Part shown: positions 26,273-35,155 of the stretch, piece after piece
Position numbering within the stretch: the first letter of the stretch is position 1
Layout of the letters: the number at the start of each line of letters is the position of its first letter
Assembly (NCBI GenBank): GCA_040766135.1
Contig: JAXGRA010000010.1
Span: 19,950 to 83,949 of the forward strand
Direction of reading: 5' to 3'
Origin: JAGVSV01 sp040766135
GTDB lineage: Bacteria > Bacillota > Clostridia > Christensenellales > Aristaeellaceae
Length of the DNA: 64,000 nucleotides
Notes under the pieces: generated by a model
Database searches by the model: none
What the model was told of the DNA's origin: nothing
What the model saw: only the letters and a program-made list of their open reading frames with translations
Made by a program: the position numbers and the translations under genes

Positions 26273-27678
26273 TGAAAAGGATGCGTATACGGGATCAACT
26301 GGTAGAGCCGGCAGAGCGCAGTGCACAGGAGCAATTGCGTCAGGCAGCAGAAAGCGAACTGTTTGATTACGCGCCGCGCAGCGAGGAAGCAGCCGAACGC
26401 ACGGGCTTTTCCAACTACTCCTATTGGGGTTCCACATTCCGCATGTTTACCCGCATGCGCGTGGCGCTGTTCTTGCTGTTTGTGCTGGTGCTGCTGGTGA
26501 CATTTACATTTGTTCAGCCGCTGCTGCCCGGGCAGTACAGGGCCACTCAGGTGATTAACCATCCCATTACCGGCATGCAATTAAGCAACGTGGCCCCGTC
26601 CACCACCACCGTGGTGGCACAAGCCCCCAAGGATACGCAGCTGATCATTACGCCCTGGGAAAATGATCAGTGGCTGGCCGTCAGCAATGTGCTGGCGACA
26701 TTACCTGCGCGCACGACTTTTACAGTTATTGACTATCTGGACGACTGGGTGCAGGTGGAGCTGGACGGCCGTCAGGGCTATGTACGCAACGACTTTACCA
26801 CCAAGCTGCGCCTGCCCGATAATCCGCAGGCTGTGCCGTATGAAAGCCGGTCCAACTTTGCGCTGAAATTATTCAGCTCGCCCGTTAACCTCACGCAGGA
26901 TGGCAACGAGGTGTTTGTAAGTAAACAGGATGTGCAAATTGCGGATGATGGTCTGACAGCCACCACGTTGCGCGAAGCGCCGCTGCGCCTGCTGCCCAGC
27001 GAAGCGCCTTTCCTGTTTGGCACCAACAACGCCGGGCAGGATCTGTGGGGCATGGTATGGTCGGGTACGCGCACCAGTTTGTTTATCGGCTTTGTCGTCG
27101 CGGTGATTGAGGCCATCATCGGCATCGCCGTGGGCGTGCTGTGGGGCTATGTGCGCAAGGTAGACCGCGTGCTGACCGAGATTTACAATGTCATCAACAA
27201 CATTCCCACCACCATTGTGCTGATATTGATTGCCTATGTGTTGCGTCCCGGCGTGTTCACCCTGATTTTTGCCATGACCCTAACGGGCTGGGTTAGCATG
27301 GCGCGCTTTATCCGCAACCAGATTGTCATCATCCGCGACCGGGACTACAACTTAGCCTCGCGCTGCTTAGGTACGGGCACCTGGCGCATTATTACGCGCA
27401 ACCTGCTGCCCTATTTGGTGTCGGTCATTATGCTGCGCATGGCGCTGGCCATCCCCGGCGCGATCGGCAGCGAGGTGTTTATTACCTATATCGGTTTGGG
27501 CCTGCCGCTGAGCATTCCATCGCTGGGCAATTTAATCACCGTGGGGCGCAAGTTTGTATCCACGCCCCAAAGCTATCAGCTGATTTTCCCCACCATTGTG
27601 CTGTCCATTGTGACGATATCGTTTTACATCATTGGCAACTCTTTTGCCGACGCGGCCGACCCGCGCAACCATGTGTAG
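26272..27678 (+). CDS. oppC: Oligopeptide ABC transporter permease OppC with SH3-like insert
   Basis: A 468-residue permease, about 150 residues longer than usual OppC. The cytoplasmic N-terminus (1-58) is followed by helix 1 (about 60-82). A large extracytoplasmic segment (about 85-250) contains an SH3b-like module near 130-175, with LPARTTFTVIDYLDDWVQVE, then DGRQGYVRNDF. The normal BPD_transp domain follows (about 260-460), starting after FLFGTNNAGQDLWGM, with the EAA loop near DYNLASRCLGTGTW. The insert is in frame and the flanking permease motifs are intact, so this is a domain insertion rather than an assembly fault. The likely role is contact with cell wall or with OppA, which is inferred. 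Confidence 0.9.
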   Translation: MKRMRIRDQLVEPAERSAQEQLRQAAESELFDYAPRSEEAAERTGFSNYSYWGSTFRMFTRMRVALFLLFVLVLLVTFTFVQPLLPGQYRATQVINHPITGMQLSNVAPSTTTVVAQAPKDTQLIITPWENDQWLAVSNVLATLPARTTFTVIDYLDDWVQVELDGRQGYVRNDFTTKLRLPDNPQAVPYESRSNFALKLFSSPVNLTQDGNEVFVSKQDVQIADDGLTATTLREAPLRLLPSEAPFLFGTNNAGQDLWGMVWSGTRTSLFIGFVVAVIEAIIGIAVGVLWGYVRKVDRVLTEIYNVINNIPTTIVLILIAYVLRPGVFTLIFAMTLTGWVSMARFIRNQIVIIRDRDYNLASRCLGTGTWRIITRNLLPYLVSVIMLRMALAIPGAIGSEVFITYIGLGLPLSIPSLGNLITVGRKFVSTPQSYQLIFPTIVLSIVTISFYIIGNSFADAADPRNHV

Positions 27679-27688
27679 GGAGGGCGCG

Positions 27689-28738
27689 ATGGACAAGCAA
27701 CCTATCCTTTCGGTACGCAACCTCAATGTCAAATTCAGCCTGCGTGGGCGCGTGCTGCATGCTATCCGCGATGTATCGCTGGATTTGTATCCCGGCGAAA
27801 GCTTAGCCATCGTAGGCGAATCAGGCTCCGGCAAAACGGTGCTTACCAAGTCCTTTATGGGGCTTAACGATGCCAACGGCTGGGTGGATTCGGGCAGCAT
27901 ATTGTATGGAGGACAGGACCTGGCCACCTTTACCACCGAAAAACAATGGCTTACCATCCGGGGGCGCGAAATCGCCATGATTTTGCAGGATCCCATGACC
28001 AGCCTAAACCCCTTAAAAACCATCGGCGCCCAGATTGGCGAAGCGCTGCGCTTGCACCAGGGCCTGCGCGGGCAGGCTGCCCAGCAGCGCATCATAGAAA
28101 TTCTGCACGACGTGGGCATCCCTGACCCTGCACAGCGTGCCAAGCAATACCCGCATCAGTTTTCAGGCGGCATGCGCCAGCGCGTGGTCATTGCCATTGC
28201 CATTGCCTGCCAGCCGCGCATCATGATCTGTGACGAACCCACCACGGCGCTGGATGTCACCGTCCAGGCGCAGATACTGGGTTTAATCCGCAATCTGATT
28301 GGCAAGTACAACCTGACCACGGTATATATCACGCACGATTTGGGCGTGGTGGCCAACGTGGCCGACCGCATTGCTGTGATGTATGCGGGCGATATTATCG
28401 AGATTGGCACGGCCGAGGAGGTATTCTTCTCGCCGCAGCATCCATATACGTGGGCGTTGCTTTCGTCGCTGCCGCAGCTGGGCGTTAAGGGTGAAAAACT
28501 GTACGCCATCCGCGGCACGCCGCCCAATTTGTTCCATGAGGTTATTGGCGATGCGTTTGCGCCGCGCAGCGATTATGCGCTCAACATTGATTATGTGGAG
28601 CGCCCGCCCTACTTTGACGTCAGCCCCACGCACCGCGTGCGCTCGTGGCTGAAGGATCCGCGCGCGCCCAAGGCCGTGCCGCCGCCCACGCTGGCACGCA
28701 TCAACCCCGAAGGAGGTAGCCTGTATGCCGACAAATAA
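27689..28738 (+). CDS. oppD: Oligopeptide ABC transporter ATPase OppD
   Basis: A 349-residue ATP-binding subunit. The start at ATG 27689 is set by AGGGAGGG just upstream; a longer frame from 27632 overlaps oppC without a site. Walker A GESGSGKT, Q-loop (LQDPMTSLNP), signature FSGGMRQRV, Walker B IMICDEPTTALDVT, H-loop (YITHD), then the C-terminal oligo_HPY region with the peptide-transporter Pro/His/Tyr motif HPYTWALLSSLP. The C-terminus lacks a complete Cys cluster for iron-sulfur binding. It works with OppF as a heterodimer on the cytoplasmic face. Confidence 0.94.
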   Translation: MDKQPILSVRNLNVKFSLRGRVLHAIRDVSLDLYPGESLAIVGESGSGKTVLTKSFMGLNDANGWVDSGSILYGGQDLATFTTEKQWLTIRGREIAMILQDPMTSLNPLKTIGAQIGEALRLHQGLRGQAAQQRIIEILHDVGIPDPAQRAKQYPHQFSGGMRQRVVIAIAIACQPRIMICDEPTTALDVTVQAQILGLIRNLIGKYNLTTVYITHDLGVVANVADRIAVMYAGDIIEIGTAEEVFFSPQHPYTWALLSSLPQLGVKGEKLYAIRGTPPNLFHEVIGDAFAPRSDYALNIDYVERPPYFDVSPTHRVRSWLKDPRAPKAVPPPTLARINPEGGSLYADK

Positions 28739-29663
28739 ACAGCCGCTTGTACAGGTAAAGGATCTGGTTGTGTCCTTTGGCGAGCGCCGGCGCAAGTTCC
28801 AGGCTGTCAAGGGCGTATCTTTCGATATCCATCGCGGCGAAACCTTTGGCCTGGTGGGGGAGTCGGGCTCCGGAAAAACCTCCATTGGCCGCGCCATCAT
28901 CCGCGTGTATCCGGTGGCCTCCGGCGAGGTCATCTATAGCGGTCAGCGCATCAGCGGGCGCATCCCCAAGGCGCTGGACCACATGGTCACCCAGAAAATC
29001 CAGATGATTTTTCAGGATCCCATGGCGTCGCTTAACGAACGCGCAAAGGTGTCCTATATCGTGTCGGAAGGCTTGCTAAGCGGTGCCAGGCACTTAACGC
29101 GCGAACAGCGCGAGCAGATGGTGTCCAAGGCCCTGATGGACGTGGGCCTACTGCCGGAGTTTGCCAGCCGCTTCCCGCATGAATTTTCGGGCGGTCAGCG
29201 TCAGCGCATCGGCATTGCGCGCGCGCTGGTCATGCAGCCGGAGTTTATCATTGCCGATGAACCCATCTCGGCGCTTGATGTATCCATCCGCGCGCAGGTA
29301 CTCAATCTGCTGACAGATCTACAGCGCGAGCATGGGCTGACCTATTTGTTTATATCGCACGATCTGTCCGTCATGCGCTTTATTTGCGACCGCATTGCGG
29401 TCATCCATAAGGGCGTGCTGGTCGAATTGGCCGAAACAGAGCAGCTGTTCCGCCACCCGCTGCACCCGTACACGCGTGCGCTGCTGTCGGCCGTGCCCAT
29501 GCCCAACCCCGTATATGAGCGCAGCAAGTGCCCGGTGGTCTATGATGAATCGGTGCACGACTATGATAAGAATCCTCCCTCCTGGTACGAGGCTGAACCC
29601 GGGCACTTTGTACGCGCCAATGAGCGTGAGCTGGAAAGCTACCTGCGGTTGATCGCCGGATAG
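28725..29663 (+). CDS. oppF: Oligopeptide ABC transporter ATPase OppF
   Basis: A 312-residue partner ATPase. Walker A GESGSGKTS, Q-loop (FQDPMASLN), signature FSGGQRQRIG, Walker B FIIADEPISALDVS, H-loop (FISHD), and the oligo_HPY end (HPLHPYTRALLSAVP). It starts at ATG 28725, overlapping the end of oppD by 14 bases, with GGAGGTAG upstream. This is the last gene of the opp operon; a new promoter follows at 29670. OppF usually makes the second nucleotide site of the importer. Confidence 0.94.
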   Translation: MPTNKQPLVQVKDLVVSFGERRRKFQAVKGVSFDIHRGETFGLVGESGSGKTSIGRAIIRVYPVASGEVIYSGQRISGRIPKALDHMVTQKIQMIFQDPMASLNERAKVSYIVSEGLLSGARHLTREQREQMVSKALMDVGLLPEFASRFPHEFSGGQRQRIGIARALVMQPEFIIADEPISALDVSIRAQVLNLLTDLQREHGLTYLFISHDLSVMRFICDRIAVIHKGVLVELAETEQLFRHPLHPYTRALLSAVPMPNPVYERSKCPVVYDESVHDYDKNPPSWYEAEPGHFVRANERELESYLRLIAG

Positions 29664-29669
29664 GCTCGC

Positions 29670-29699
29670 TTGTACGCCTTTGCGCCAGTGTGATAGAAT
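29670..29699 (+). promoter_or_regulatory. Promoter before the acetyltransferase gene
   Basis: TTGTAC (29670-29675), 18 bases, TAGAAT (29694-29699). It rules out the in-frame GTG at 29690 as a start because that lies inside the promoter. Confidence 0.6.
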
Positions 29700-29764
29700 G
29701 CCTATGCTGCCAAAATGCAGGATGGGAGGCGAAGGCTTTTTTCGGCTTGTGTGAACGCCGCAGG

Positions 29765-30211
29765 ATGTTTGTATCCGACGATATACTGTCGCTGAAAATG
29801 GTGGAACGCCGCATGCGCGATACCGAATGCGGTATTGTAGACGGATATACGTTGGATATATATCCCAGGGGCGAAACCCGCCCGGCCGGGTATGTCAGCC
29901 TGCGCATCGGTGAAAGCCCTGAGCTGTACTATTTAGGGCACATCGGCTACCGTGTGTATAATGAGTTCCGGGGGCATGGATATGCCGCGCATGCGGTGCG
30001 TCTGCTGCTTCCGCTGATGCGGGAGCATGGCCTGCGCAGCGTGGTTATCACCACCAACCCCGAAAATGCCGCCTCCCGCGCCACTTGCCGCAACTTGGGG
30101 TGCGTGCTGGAAAACATTGTGCCGGTGCCCCAGGCCTATCGTGAGCTTTGCATGGGGGCTGCCCACAAGTGTCGGTACATTTTGTACCCCTTTGCGCCGG
30201 GAGAGGTTTGA
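29765..30211 (+). CDS. GNAT-family acetyltransferase
   Basis: About 148 residues of GNAT fold, transferring an acetyl group from acetyl-CoA to an amine of unknown identity. Seen: the beta4 segment YYLGHIGYRVYNEFRGHGYA, in which RGHGYA is the acetyl-CoA pyrophosphate loop, and the later TNPENAASRATCRNLG motif typical of RimJ/RimL-like enzymes. The start is uncertain: ATG 29765 is given, TTG 29747 is in frame with GGGAGG farther upstream, and GTG 29690 falls in the promoter. The next gene starts 6 bases after the stop, so the two form a unit. Confidence 0.82.
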   Translation: MFVSDDILSLKMVERRMRDTECGIVDGYTLDIYPRGETRPAGYVSLRIGESPELYYLGHIGYRVYNEFRGHGYAAHAVRLLLPLMREHGLRSVVITTNPENAASRATCRNLGCVLENIVPVPQAYRELCMGAAHKCRYILYPFAPGEV

Positions 30212-30217
30212 CGAACA

Positions 30218-31015
30218 ATGATTACACAGGTACAGGGCATTGAAACCCATTATGAGCAAGCCGGTCAGGGGGAGCGCGTGCTGCTGCTGCATGGCTGGGG
30301 GCCGGGTGTTGTTACGCTCAATACACATTTGCGGCCCGTGATGAACTTGCTGGCCCGTGATTTCCATGTGACGGCGCTGGAGTTCCCGGCCCATGGCACC
30401 ACCGCACAGCAGATGGGGGATTGGTCGGTCAGGGACTATGCGGCCTGGGTCAAGGCGTTTATTTTGGCGCAGGATCTGGCGCCGGTCACGCTGGTAGCGC
30501 ACTCCTTTGGCGGGCGCATTGCGCTATGGCTGGCGGCCTATGAGCCGCAGCTTGTGCGGCGCATGGTGCTCACAGGCTGCGCAGGCATCAAGCGCAAGCA
30601 GACCGATGCCGAAAAAGAAAAGGCGCAGGCGTATCAGGCCAAGAAGCGCCGCCTGGAAAAGCTGGCCAAATGGCCGCTGGTGGGCGGCATCGCCCGGAAA
30701 ACGCTGGAGGCGCTGCGCAAAAAGCACGGATCGGCGGATTATCTGGCGCTGCCGGACAGCCTGCGCGCAACGTTTGTCAACATTGTCAATGATGATTTGC
30801 GGCCACTGCTGCCCATGATCCGGCAGCCCACCATGCTGGTGTGGGGCGACAAGGATGACGCCACCCCGCTGTGGATGGCGCGCACCATGGAAGCCGAGAT
30901 GGGCGACGCGGGGCTATATATTTTTGAAGGGCGCGGGCACTATGCCTATCTGGAGGAAGCCCCCCAGTTTGCGCGCATTGTGGCTGCCCTGATCAGAGAG
31001 GATCAAGATAAGTGA
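30218..31015 (+). CDS. Alpha/beta hydrolase
   Basis: A 265-residue cytoplasmic alpha/beta hydrolase. Seen: VLLLHGWGPG oxyanion segment, nucleophile elbow VAHSFGGR (Ser near residue 93), WGDKDDATP carrying the acid Asp, and GRGHYAYLE carrying the catalytic His near the C-terminus. A cap of basic helices (about 122-170) lies between. The substrate is unknown. Its stop overlaps the start of the Mur-ligase gene (GTGA), so translation is coupled to cell-wall genes and a peptidoglycan-related esterase or amidase role is possible, but only by context. Confidence 0.87.
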   Translation: MITQVQGIETHYEQAGQGERVLLLHGWGPGVVTLNTHLRPVMNLLARDFHVTALEFPAHGTTAQQMGDWSVRDYAAWVKAFILAQDLAPVTLVAHSFGGRIALWLAAYEPQLVRRMVLTGCAGIKRKQTDAEKEKAQAYQAKKRRLEKLAKWPLVGGIARKTLEALRKKHGSADYLALPDSLRATFVNIVNDDLRPLLPMIRQPTMLVWGDKDDATPLWMARTMEAEMGDAGLYIFEGRGHYAYLEEAPQFARIVAALIREDQDK

Positions 31016-32607
31016 AATCCAGTTTTTTGTGGTGGCTTGTGTGGCTGGCCCCGGCGGTGGCCGGTGTGTTTGCTGCGCGCAGCCTCATCCATTATTTTCA
31101 ACTAAGCAGCTATCAGGTGGGCGGCTATGCGCATACGCTGCGGCGGCAGATCAAAGTAGCCTGGCTGCCGGGGCTGTTGACGGCCGTGCTGTGCTTTGGC
31201 ATTACCTATGCAGCCGATGCGGTGGTCTATCTGGCTCCCGTACCTATTCTTTTGTTGGCTTGTGTGCTGATGGTGTTGTCGGGGCTGGGGGTGGGCTTGG
31301 CATTTTGCGCCAAGCGCAAGCAAAGAAAACCCCTGCACATTACCGGGCGCGTCATACGGCTTTCGATATCATTGGGGGTTGTGCTGCTGCTCCTGGCCTG
31401 GGGGTTGCATTTTGTGCTGCCTGTGGTGGGAGGCAGCGCGCTGCTGCTGCCGCTGCTGCCGGTCTGGCTGGTGTTGGCGGCCTGGCTGGTGTGGCCGGTG
31501 GAAAAAACCATCAACAACATGTTTTTACGTGATGCTATCCGCATCTTGAACGCGCAGACCGGCCTGGTGCGCATCGGCATTACGGGCAGCTATGGCAAGA
31601 CGAGCGTTAAGTTTATTCTGCGCACCATCCTCAACGAAAAATATCCCGTGCTGGCTACGCGCTTCAGCTTTAATACGCCCATGGGCATCACGCGTTCCAT
31701 CCGCGAGGATTTGCGCCCTGAGCACCGCATATTCATCGCCGAGATGGGTGCCCGCCACCCCAAGGACATCAAAGAGCTGTGCAATTTTGTAAAGCCGGAA
31801 ATCGGCATCCTGACCGCCGTGGGCGAGGTACACCTGCAAACGTTCCGCACCATTGAGCGCGTGCGCGAAACCAAGTACGACCTGATCCGCAGCCTGCCGC
31901 GTGACGGCCTGGCGGTGTTTTACGATGATGGCGGCATCTGCCGGGAGCTGTATGAACGCACCGACCGGCAGAAGGTGCTGGTGGGCTCCATCGGCAGCAA
32001 TGCTTGGGCGGAGGACGTAGAACTGCACAACGATGGCAGCACGTTCACGCTGTGCCTGCGCCATGGCGACCGCGCGCGGTGCGAAACGCTGCTGCCCGGC
32101 GAACACAACATCCGCAACATCCTGTTGGCTGCGGCTACGGCCTATGAGCTGGGACTCAACATCGGGCAGATCCAGCGCGGCATCGCCGCCGTGCAGCCTG
32201 TAGAATCGCGCATCAAGCCTGAAAAACTGGCCGATGGCCGGGTGATTATCAACAACGGCTTCAATGCCAACCCGGACAGCAGCAAGGAATCGCTCGCGCT
32301 GCTGGCTGCTTATCCTGGCCGCCGCATCGTGGTGACGCCGGGCTATGTGGAAATGGGCAAGCAGCAGGATGAATTCCAGTTTGTTTTGGGTGAGCGCATT
32401 GCCAAAGTGGCCCACATGGCGCTGTTGATCGGCCCCAAACGCACCAAACCCATCGCCGATGGCCTGGAGCAGGCGGGCTTTGACATGGAGCAATGCCATG
32501 TGTTTGCCACCCTGCAGGAGGCCAACGACTATCTTGCTTCCATCCGGCAGCCGGAGGACGTTATCCTGTACGAAAACGACCTGCCGGACCAGTACACGGA
32601 AGCGTGA
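31012..32607 (+). CDS. Membrane-anchored Mur ligase, MurF-like
   Basis: A 531-residue ATP-dependent ligase. The first about 165 residues are a membrane part with four or five hydrophobic helices, an addition not seen in classic MurF. Then come the Mur ligase domains: ATP loop GITGSYGKTSVKF (about 187-199), the FNTPMGIT segment, AEMGARHPKDI, the NIRNILLAAATAYELG central motif and VINNGFNANPDSSKESLALL of the C-terminal domain. MurF adds D-Ala-D-Ala to the UDP-MurNAc-tripeptide. The next gene encodes D-Ala-D-Ala ligase, which fits that step, though a related amide ligase on lipid-linked precursor is possible. It starts at GTG 31012 overlapping the hydrolase stop. Confidence 0.88.
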   Translation: MKSSFLWWLVWLAPAVAGVFAARSLIHYFQLSSYQVGGYAHTLRRQIKVAWLPGLLTAVLCFGITYAADAVVYLAPVPILLLACVLMVLSGLGVGLAFCAKRKQRKPLHITGRVIRLSISLGVVLLLLAWGLHFVLPVVGGSALLLPLLPVWLVLAAWLVWPVEKTINNMFLRDAIRILNAQTGLVRIGITGSYGKTSVKFILRTILNEKYPVLATRFSFNTPMGITRSIREDLRPEHRIFIAEMGARHPKDIKELCNFVKPEIGILTAVGEVHLQTFRTIERVRETKYDLIRSLPRDGLAVFYDDGGICRELYERTDRQKVLVGSIGSNAWAEDVELHNDGSTFTLCLRHGDRARCETLLPGEHNIRNILLAAATAYELGLNIGQIQRGIAAVQPVESRIKPEKLADGRVIINNGFNANPDSSKESLALLAAYPGRRIVVTPGYVEMGKQQDEFQFVLGERIAKVAHMALLIGPKRTKPIADGLEQAGFDMEQCHVFATLQEANDYLASIRQPEDVILYENDLPDQYTEA

Positions 32608-32621
32608 CCAAGGGGAGTAGT

Positions 32622-33839
32622 ATGTTCAGAATCCCGCAAATAGGCATTATTTATGGCAGCCGCAGCTGTGAGCACGAGGTAAGCGTCATCAGCGCGCTGC
32701 AGCTATACCGCCATGTGGACCGCCGCAAGTATGATGTCCTGCTTATCTATATTTCCCAGCAGGGCGAATGGTTTGTCGGCGAGCCGCTGGCCAACATCAA
32801 CACCTACCGCCCGGCATTCAAGCCGGACACCCGCGGCTTGACCCGCGTGGTGCCCGACCTGACCGCGCGCTCCGGCGCGCTGCTGGCGTTCAAGCACAAT
32901 GGCCTGTACCGGGGGGACCGGGTGGAAATTGTAGCGCGGCTGGATTGCGCCATCCCTGTCATGCACGGTCTGCACGGCGAGGATGGCACGCTGCAGGGCG
33001 TGCTGGAGATGATGGATATCCCCTATACCTCCACCGGCGTGGCCGGTTCATCGGTGGGCATGGACAAAATTCTGATGAAAAAGATATTCAAGGGCTTCGG
33101 TTTCCCGGTGTTGCCCGGCTGCGCGGTGACGCGCGGCGCATGGCGCGCAAGGCCCGAAGAAATCATGGACGATATCGAGAAGGAACTGCCCTACCCGGTG
33201 TTTGTAAAGCCTGCCAACCTGGGCAGCTCCATTGGGGTCAGCCGTGCTGCAACGCGCGATGAATTGCGTGAAGCGCTGACGCTGGCCTGCACCTATGACC
33301 GGCGCGTGCTGGTAGAGCAGGGCTTGAACGAACCGCTGGAGGTCAACTGCTCGGTGCGCGGCTTTGACGAGGAAGCCGTTGCTTCCGTGGTGGAAATGCC
33401 TGTTACCTTTGGCCGGTTGCTGGATTTTCACAAAAAATACTTGGAGGCTGGCGGGGCCAAGGGCATGGCATCCCTGCGGCGCGTGGTGCCCGCTCCCATC
33501 GGCGAGGAACTGACCCAGCGCGTTCAGAAACTGTCCGTTGACATCTTCCGCGCCTTGGACTGCAAGGGCGTGGTGCGTGTGGACTACATGCTGGTGCCCG
33601 ACACAGAGGAGCTGTACATCACCGAAATCAACACCATCCCGGGCTCTCTGTCCTTTTACCTGTGGAATCAAAGCGATCCCGCCATTTCCTACCCCGAGCT
33701 GATTGACCGCATGATCCGCTCGGCGCTGGAAGCACACGATCAGAAAAACGAAAACAACTACGCGTATCGTTCCGATATTTTCCGCAACACATCGGTGGGT
33801 ACCAAGGGAACAAAAGGCATCAAGGGCACCAAGGAGTAA
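32622..33839 (+). CDS. ddl: D-alanine--D-alanine ligase
   Basis: A 405-residue ATP-grasp ligase that joins two D-Ala for peptidoglycan. ATG 32622 is chosen (AAGGGGAG upstream, protein opens MFRIPQIGIIYGSRSCEHEV); a frame from 32493 lies inside the previous gene. Seen: the EHEVS motif with the first-site Glu, the HGLHGEDG loop, GSSVGMDK, VKPANLGSSIGVS, the omega loop with a Lys-Tyr pair (HKKYLEAGG) expected in D-Ala-D-Ala rather than D-Ala-D-lactate enzymes, and the metal site TEINTIPGSLS. It is about 40 residues longer than typical, with a repetitive Thr-Lys-Gly tail at the end. Coupled with the MurF-like gene. Confidence 0.93.
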   Translation: MFRIPQIGIIYGSRSCEHEVSVISALQLYRHVDRRKYDVLLIYISQQGEWFVGEPLANINTYRPAFKPDTRGLTRVVPDLTARSGALLAFKHNGLYRGDRVEIVARLDCAIPVMHGLHGEDGTLQGVLEMMDIPYTSTGVAGSSVGMDKILMKKIFKGFGFPVLPGCAVTRGAWRARPEEIMDDIEKELPYPVFVKPANLGSSIGVSRAATRDELREALTLACTYDRRVLVEQGLNEPLEVNCSVRGFDEEAVASVVEMPVTFGRLLDFHKKYLEAGGAKGMASLRRVVPAPIGEELTQRVQKLSVDIFRALDCKGVVRVDYMLVPDTEELYITEINTIPGSLSFYLWNQSDPAISYPELIDRMIRSALEAHDQKNENNYAYRSDIFRNTSVGTKGTKGIKGTKE

Positions 33840-33860
33840 CCTGCGAATATTTCTGCCATG

Positions 33861-33904
33861 CAAACGCCCCGGAGCCATGATCTGCGCCGGGGCGTTTTGT
33901 GATT
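33861..33904. terminator. Bidirectional terminator between ddl and the protease gene
   Basis: A 12-bp stem, CAAACGCCCCGG (33861-33872) with CCGGGGCGTTTT (33887-33898). The T-run on the plus side serves ddl; the A-rich start of the stem can serve the convergent gene. Confidence 0.85.
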
Positions 33905-33913
33905 TTATAGCCG

Positions 33914-35155
33914 TTACTGCCGCGCGGCCTGTGCAGGCTTGCCGATCAGCTTAAGCGCCTCGTCATACGCGGCTTTGAGTTGCGGGTCACTTAAGTCGCC
34001 AACGGCGAAGTAGTGCCCGGCCAAGTCCTCGGGCATGGGCACTTCAATATCGGGCGTGACGCCAATTTCATGCACCTGATTGCCCAGGGGGGAGAAGTAT
34101 TGCGCGTTGGTAAACTGGAACCCCGAAACGCCGTCAGACAGCCCCACCACCTGCTGGGTAATGCCTTTGCCAAAGGTTTTGGTACCCACCAGCACAGCGC
34201 GGTCGTAGTCCTTCATCGCTGCGGTAAAGATCTCCGATGTGGAGGCGGAGTGGTCGTTGACAATGACCACCAGCGGGATGTCGGTCTTGCCATCGGTGGT
34301 GTAGGTGTAGAAGCGTTCGCCGGAGCGCTTTTCGGTGTAAAACAGCACCTCGCGGTCCAAAAACAGGTCGGCAATGGCGACACCGTCATCCACCCAGCCG
34401 CCGGGGTTGTCGCGCAGGTCAATGATCAACGCTTTGGCGCCTTCGTTGGTCAGGGCTTGAAGCGATGCTGCAAAGGCCGGCCCCACATCGCCTGCAAAGT
34501 CATACAGCGTGATTAAGCCTACCTGGTTTTCCAGCATCGTATGTTCCACGCGGTTGACGATGATTTCGGCTTTGACCAGGTCAAACTTGACCACATCGCC
34601 GTTGCGCAGCATTTCCACATGCACCTTTTCGCCGGGTACGCCGCGCATCATATCCACGGCCTCGCTCATGGTCTGTGTGGTGACGGCCAAATCCTCCACC
34701 ATGAAGAGCATATCGCCCTTGAGGATGCCCGCTTCCTCGGCCGGGGTGTTTTTGAACACTCGCGTCACCGTTACGCTGGAATCGCGATAGTCACCCAGCA
34801 TCTGTATGCCGATACCGGCATACTTGCCTTCGTCCTCTTCCCAGAACTTTTTCCATACCTCAGCTGGGTAATAAAACGTGTAGGGATCCTCAAGGCCCGC
34901 CAGCATGCCGTTGACAGCGCCGTCCAACATGGCCTGCTCGTCTATTTCCCACAGGTAGTCCCGTTCCACATAGGAGCGCACCTCGTTGAGCAGCTCGTAT
35001 TGCTTCAGCCGCTCATACTCCGCGCGGGTGATGGTCACCGTATCGCGGGTGAGCAGCACGTTGACCGGCTCCTGCCCCCAGGCGGGCAGGACAGCGCTCA
35101 AAAGAATCAGCGCAATGGCTAAGCAAAGGACTGCAATGTGCCGTTTGTTCATCAT
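33914..35155 (-). CDS. C-terminal processing protease (S41 family)
   Basis: A 413-residue exported serine protease of the CtpA/CtpB type. A signal peptide or membrane anchor covers about residues 1-27 (MMNKRHIAVLCLAIALI...). An N-terminal helical region follows, then a PDZ domain (about 110-190: YAGIGIQMLG ... AGILKGDMLFMV) and the S41 core with LIDLRDNPGGWVDDG, the catalytic Ser in NDHSASTSEIF, and Lys in VGTKTFGKGITQ. It degrades or matures proteins outside the membrane. The start at 35155 overlaps the stop of the regulator gene (TAATG) behind GGAAGGA. Confidence 0.93.
   Translation of the reverse strand: MMNKRHIAVLCLAIALILLSAVLPAWGQEPVNVLLTRDTVTITRAEYERLKQYELLNEVRSYVERDYLWEIDEQAMLDGAVNGMLAGLEDPYTFYYPAEVWKKFWEEDEGKYAGIGIQMLGDYRDSSVTVTRVFKNTPAEEAGILKGDMLFMVEDLAVTTQTMSEAVDMMRGVPGEKVHVEMLRNGDVVKFDLVKAEIIVNRVEHTMLENQVGLITLYDFAGDVGPAFAASLQALTNEGAKALIIDLRDNPGGWVDDGVAIADLFLDREVLFYTEKRSGERFYTYTTDGKTDIPLVVIVNDHSASTSEIFTAAMKDYDRAVLVGTKTFGKGITQQVVGLSDGVSGFQFTNAQYFSPLGNQVHEIGVTPDIEVPMPEDLAGHYFAVGDLSDPQLKAAYDEALKLIGKPAQAARQ

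Noticed and set aside
32622..33839. Possible vancomycin-type D-Ala-D-lactate ligase
   Set aside because: The omega loop has the Lys-Tyr pair of D-Ala-D-Ala ligases, and no VanH, VanX or VanRS genes lie nearby.
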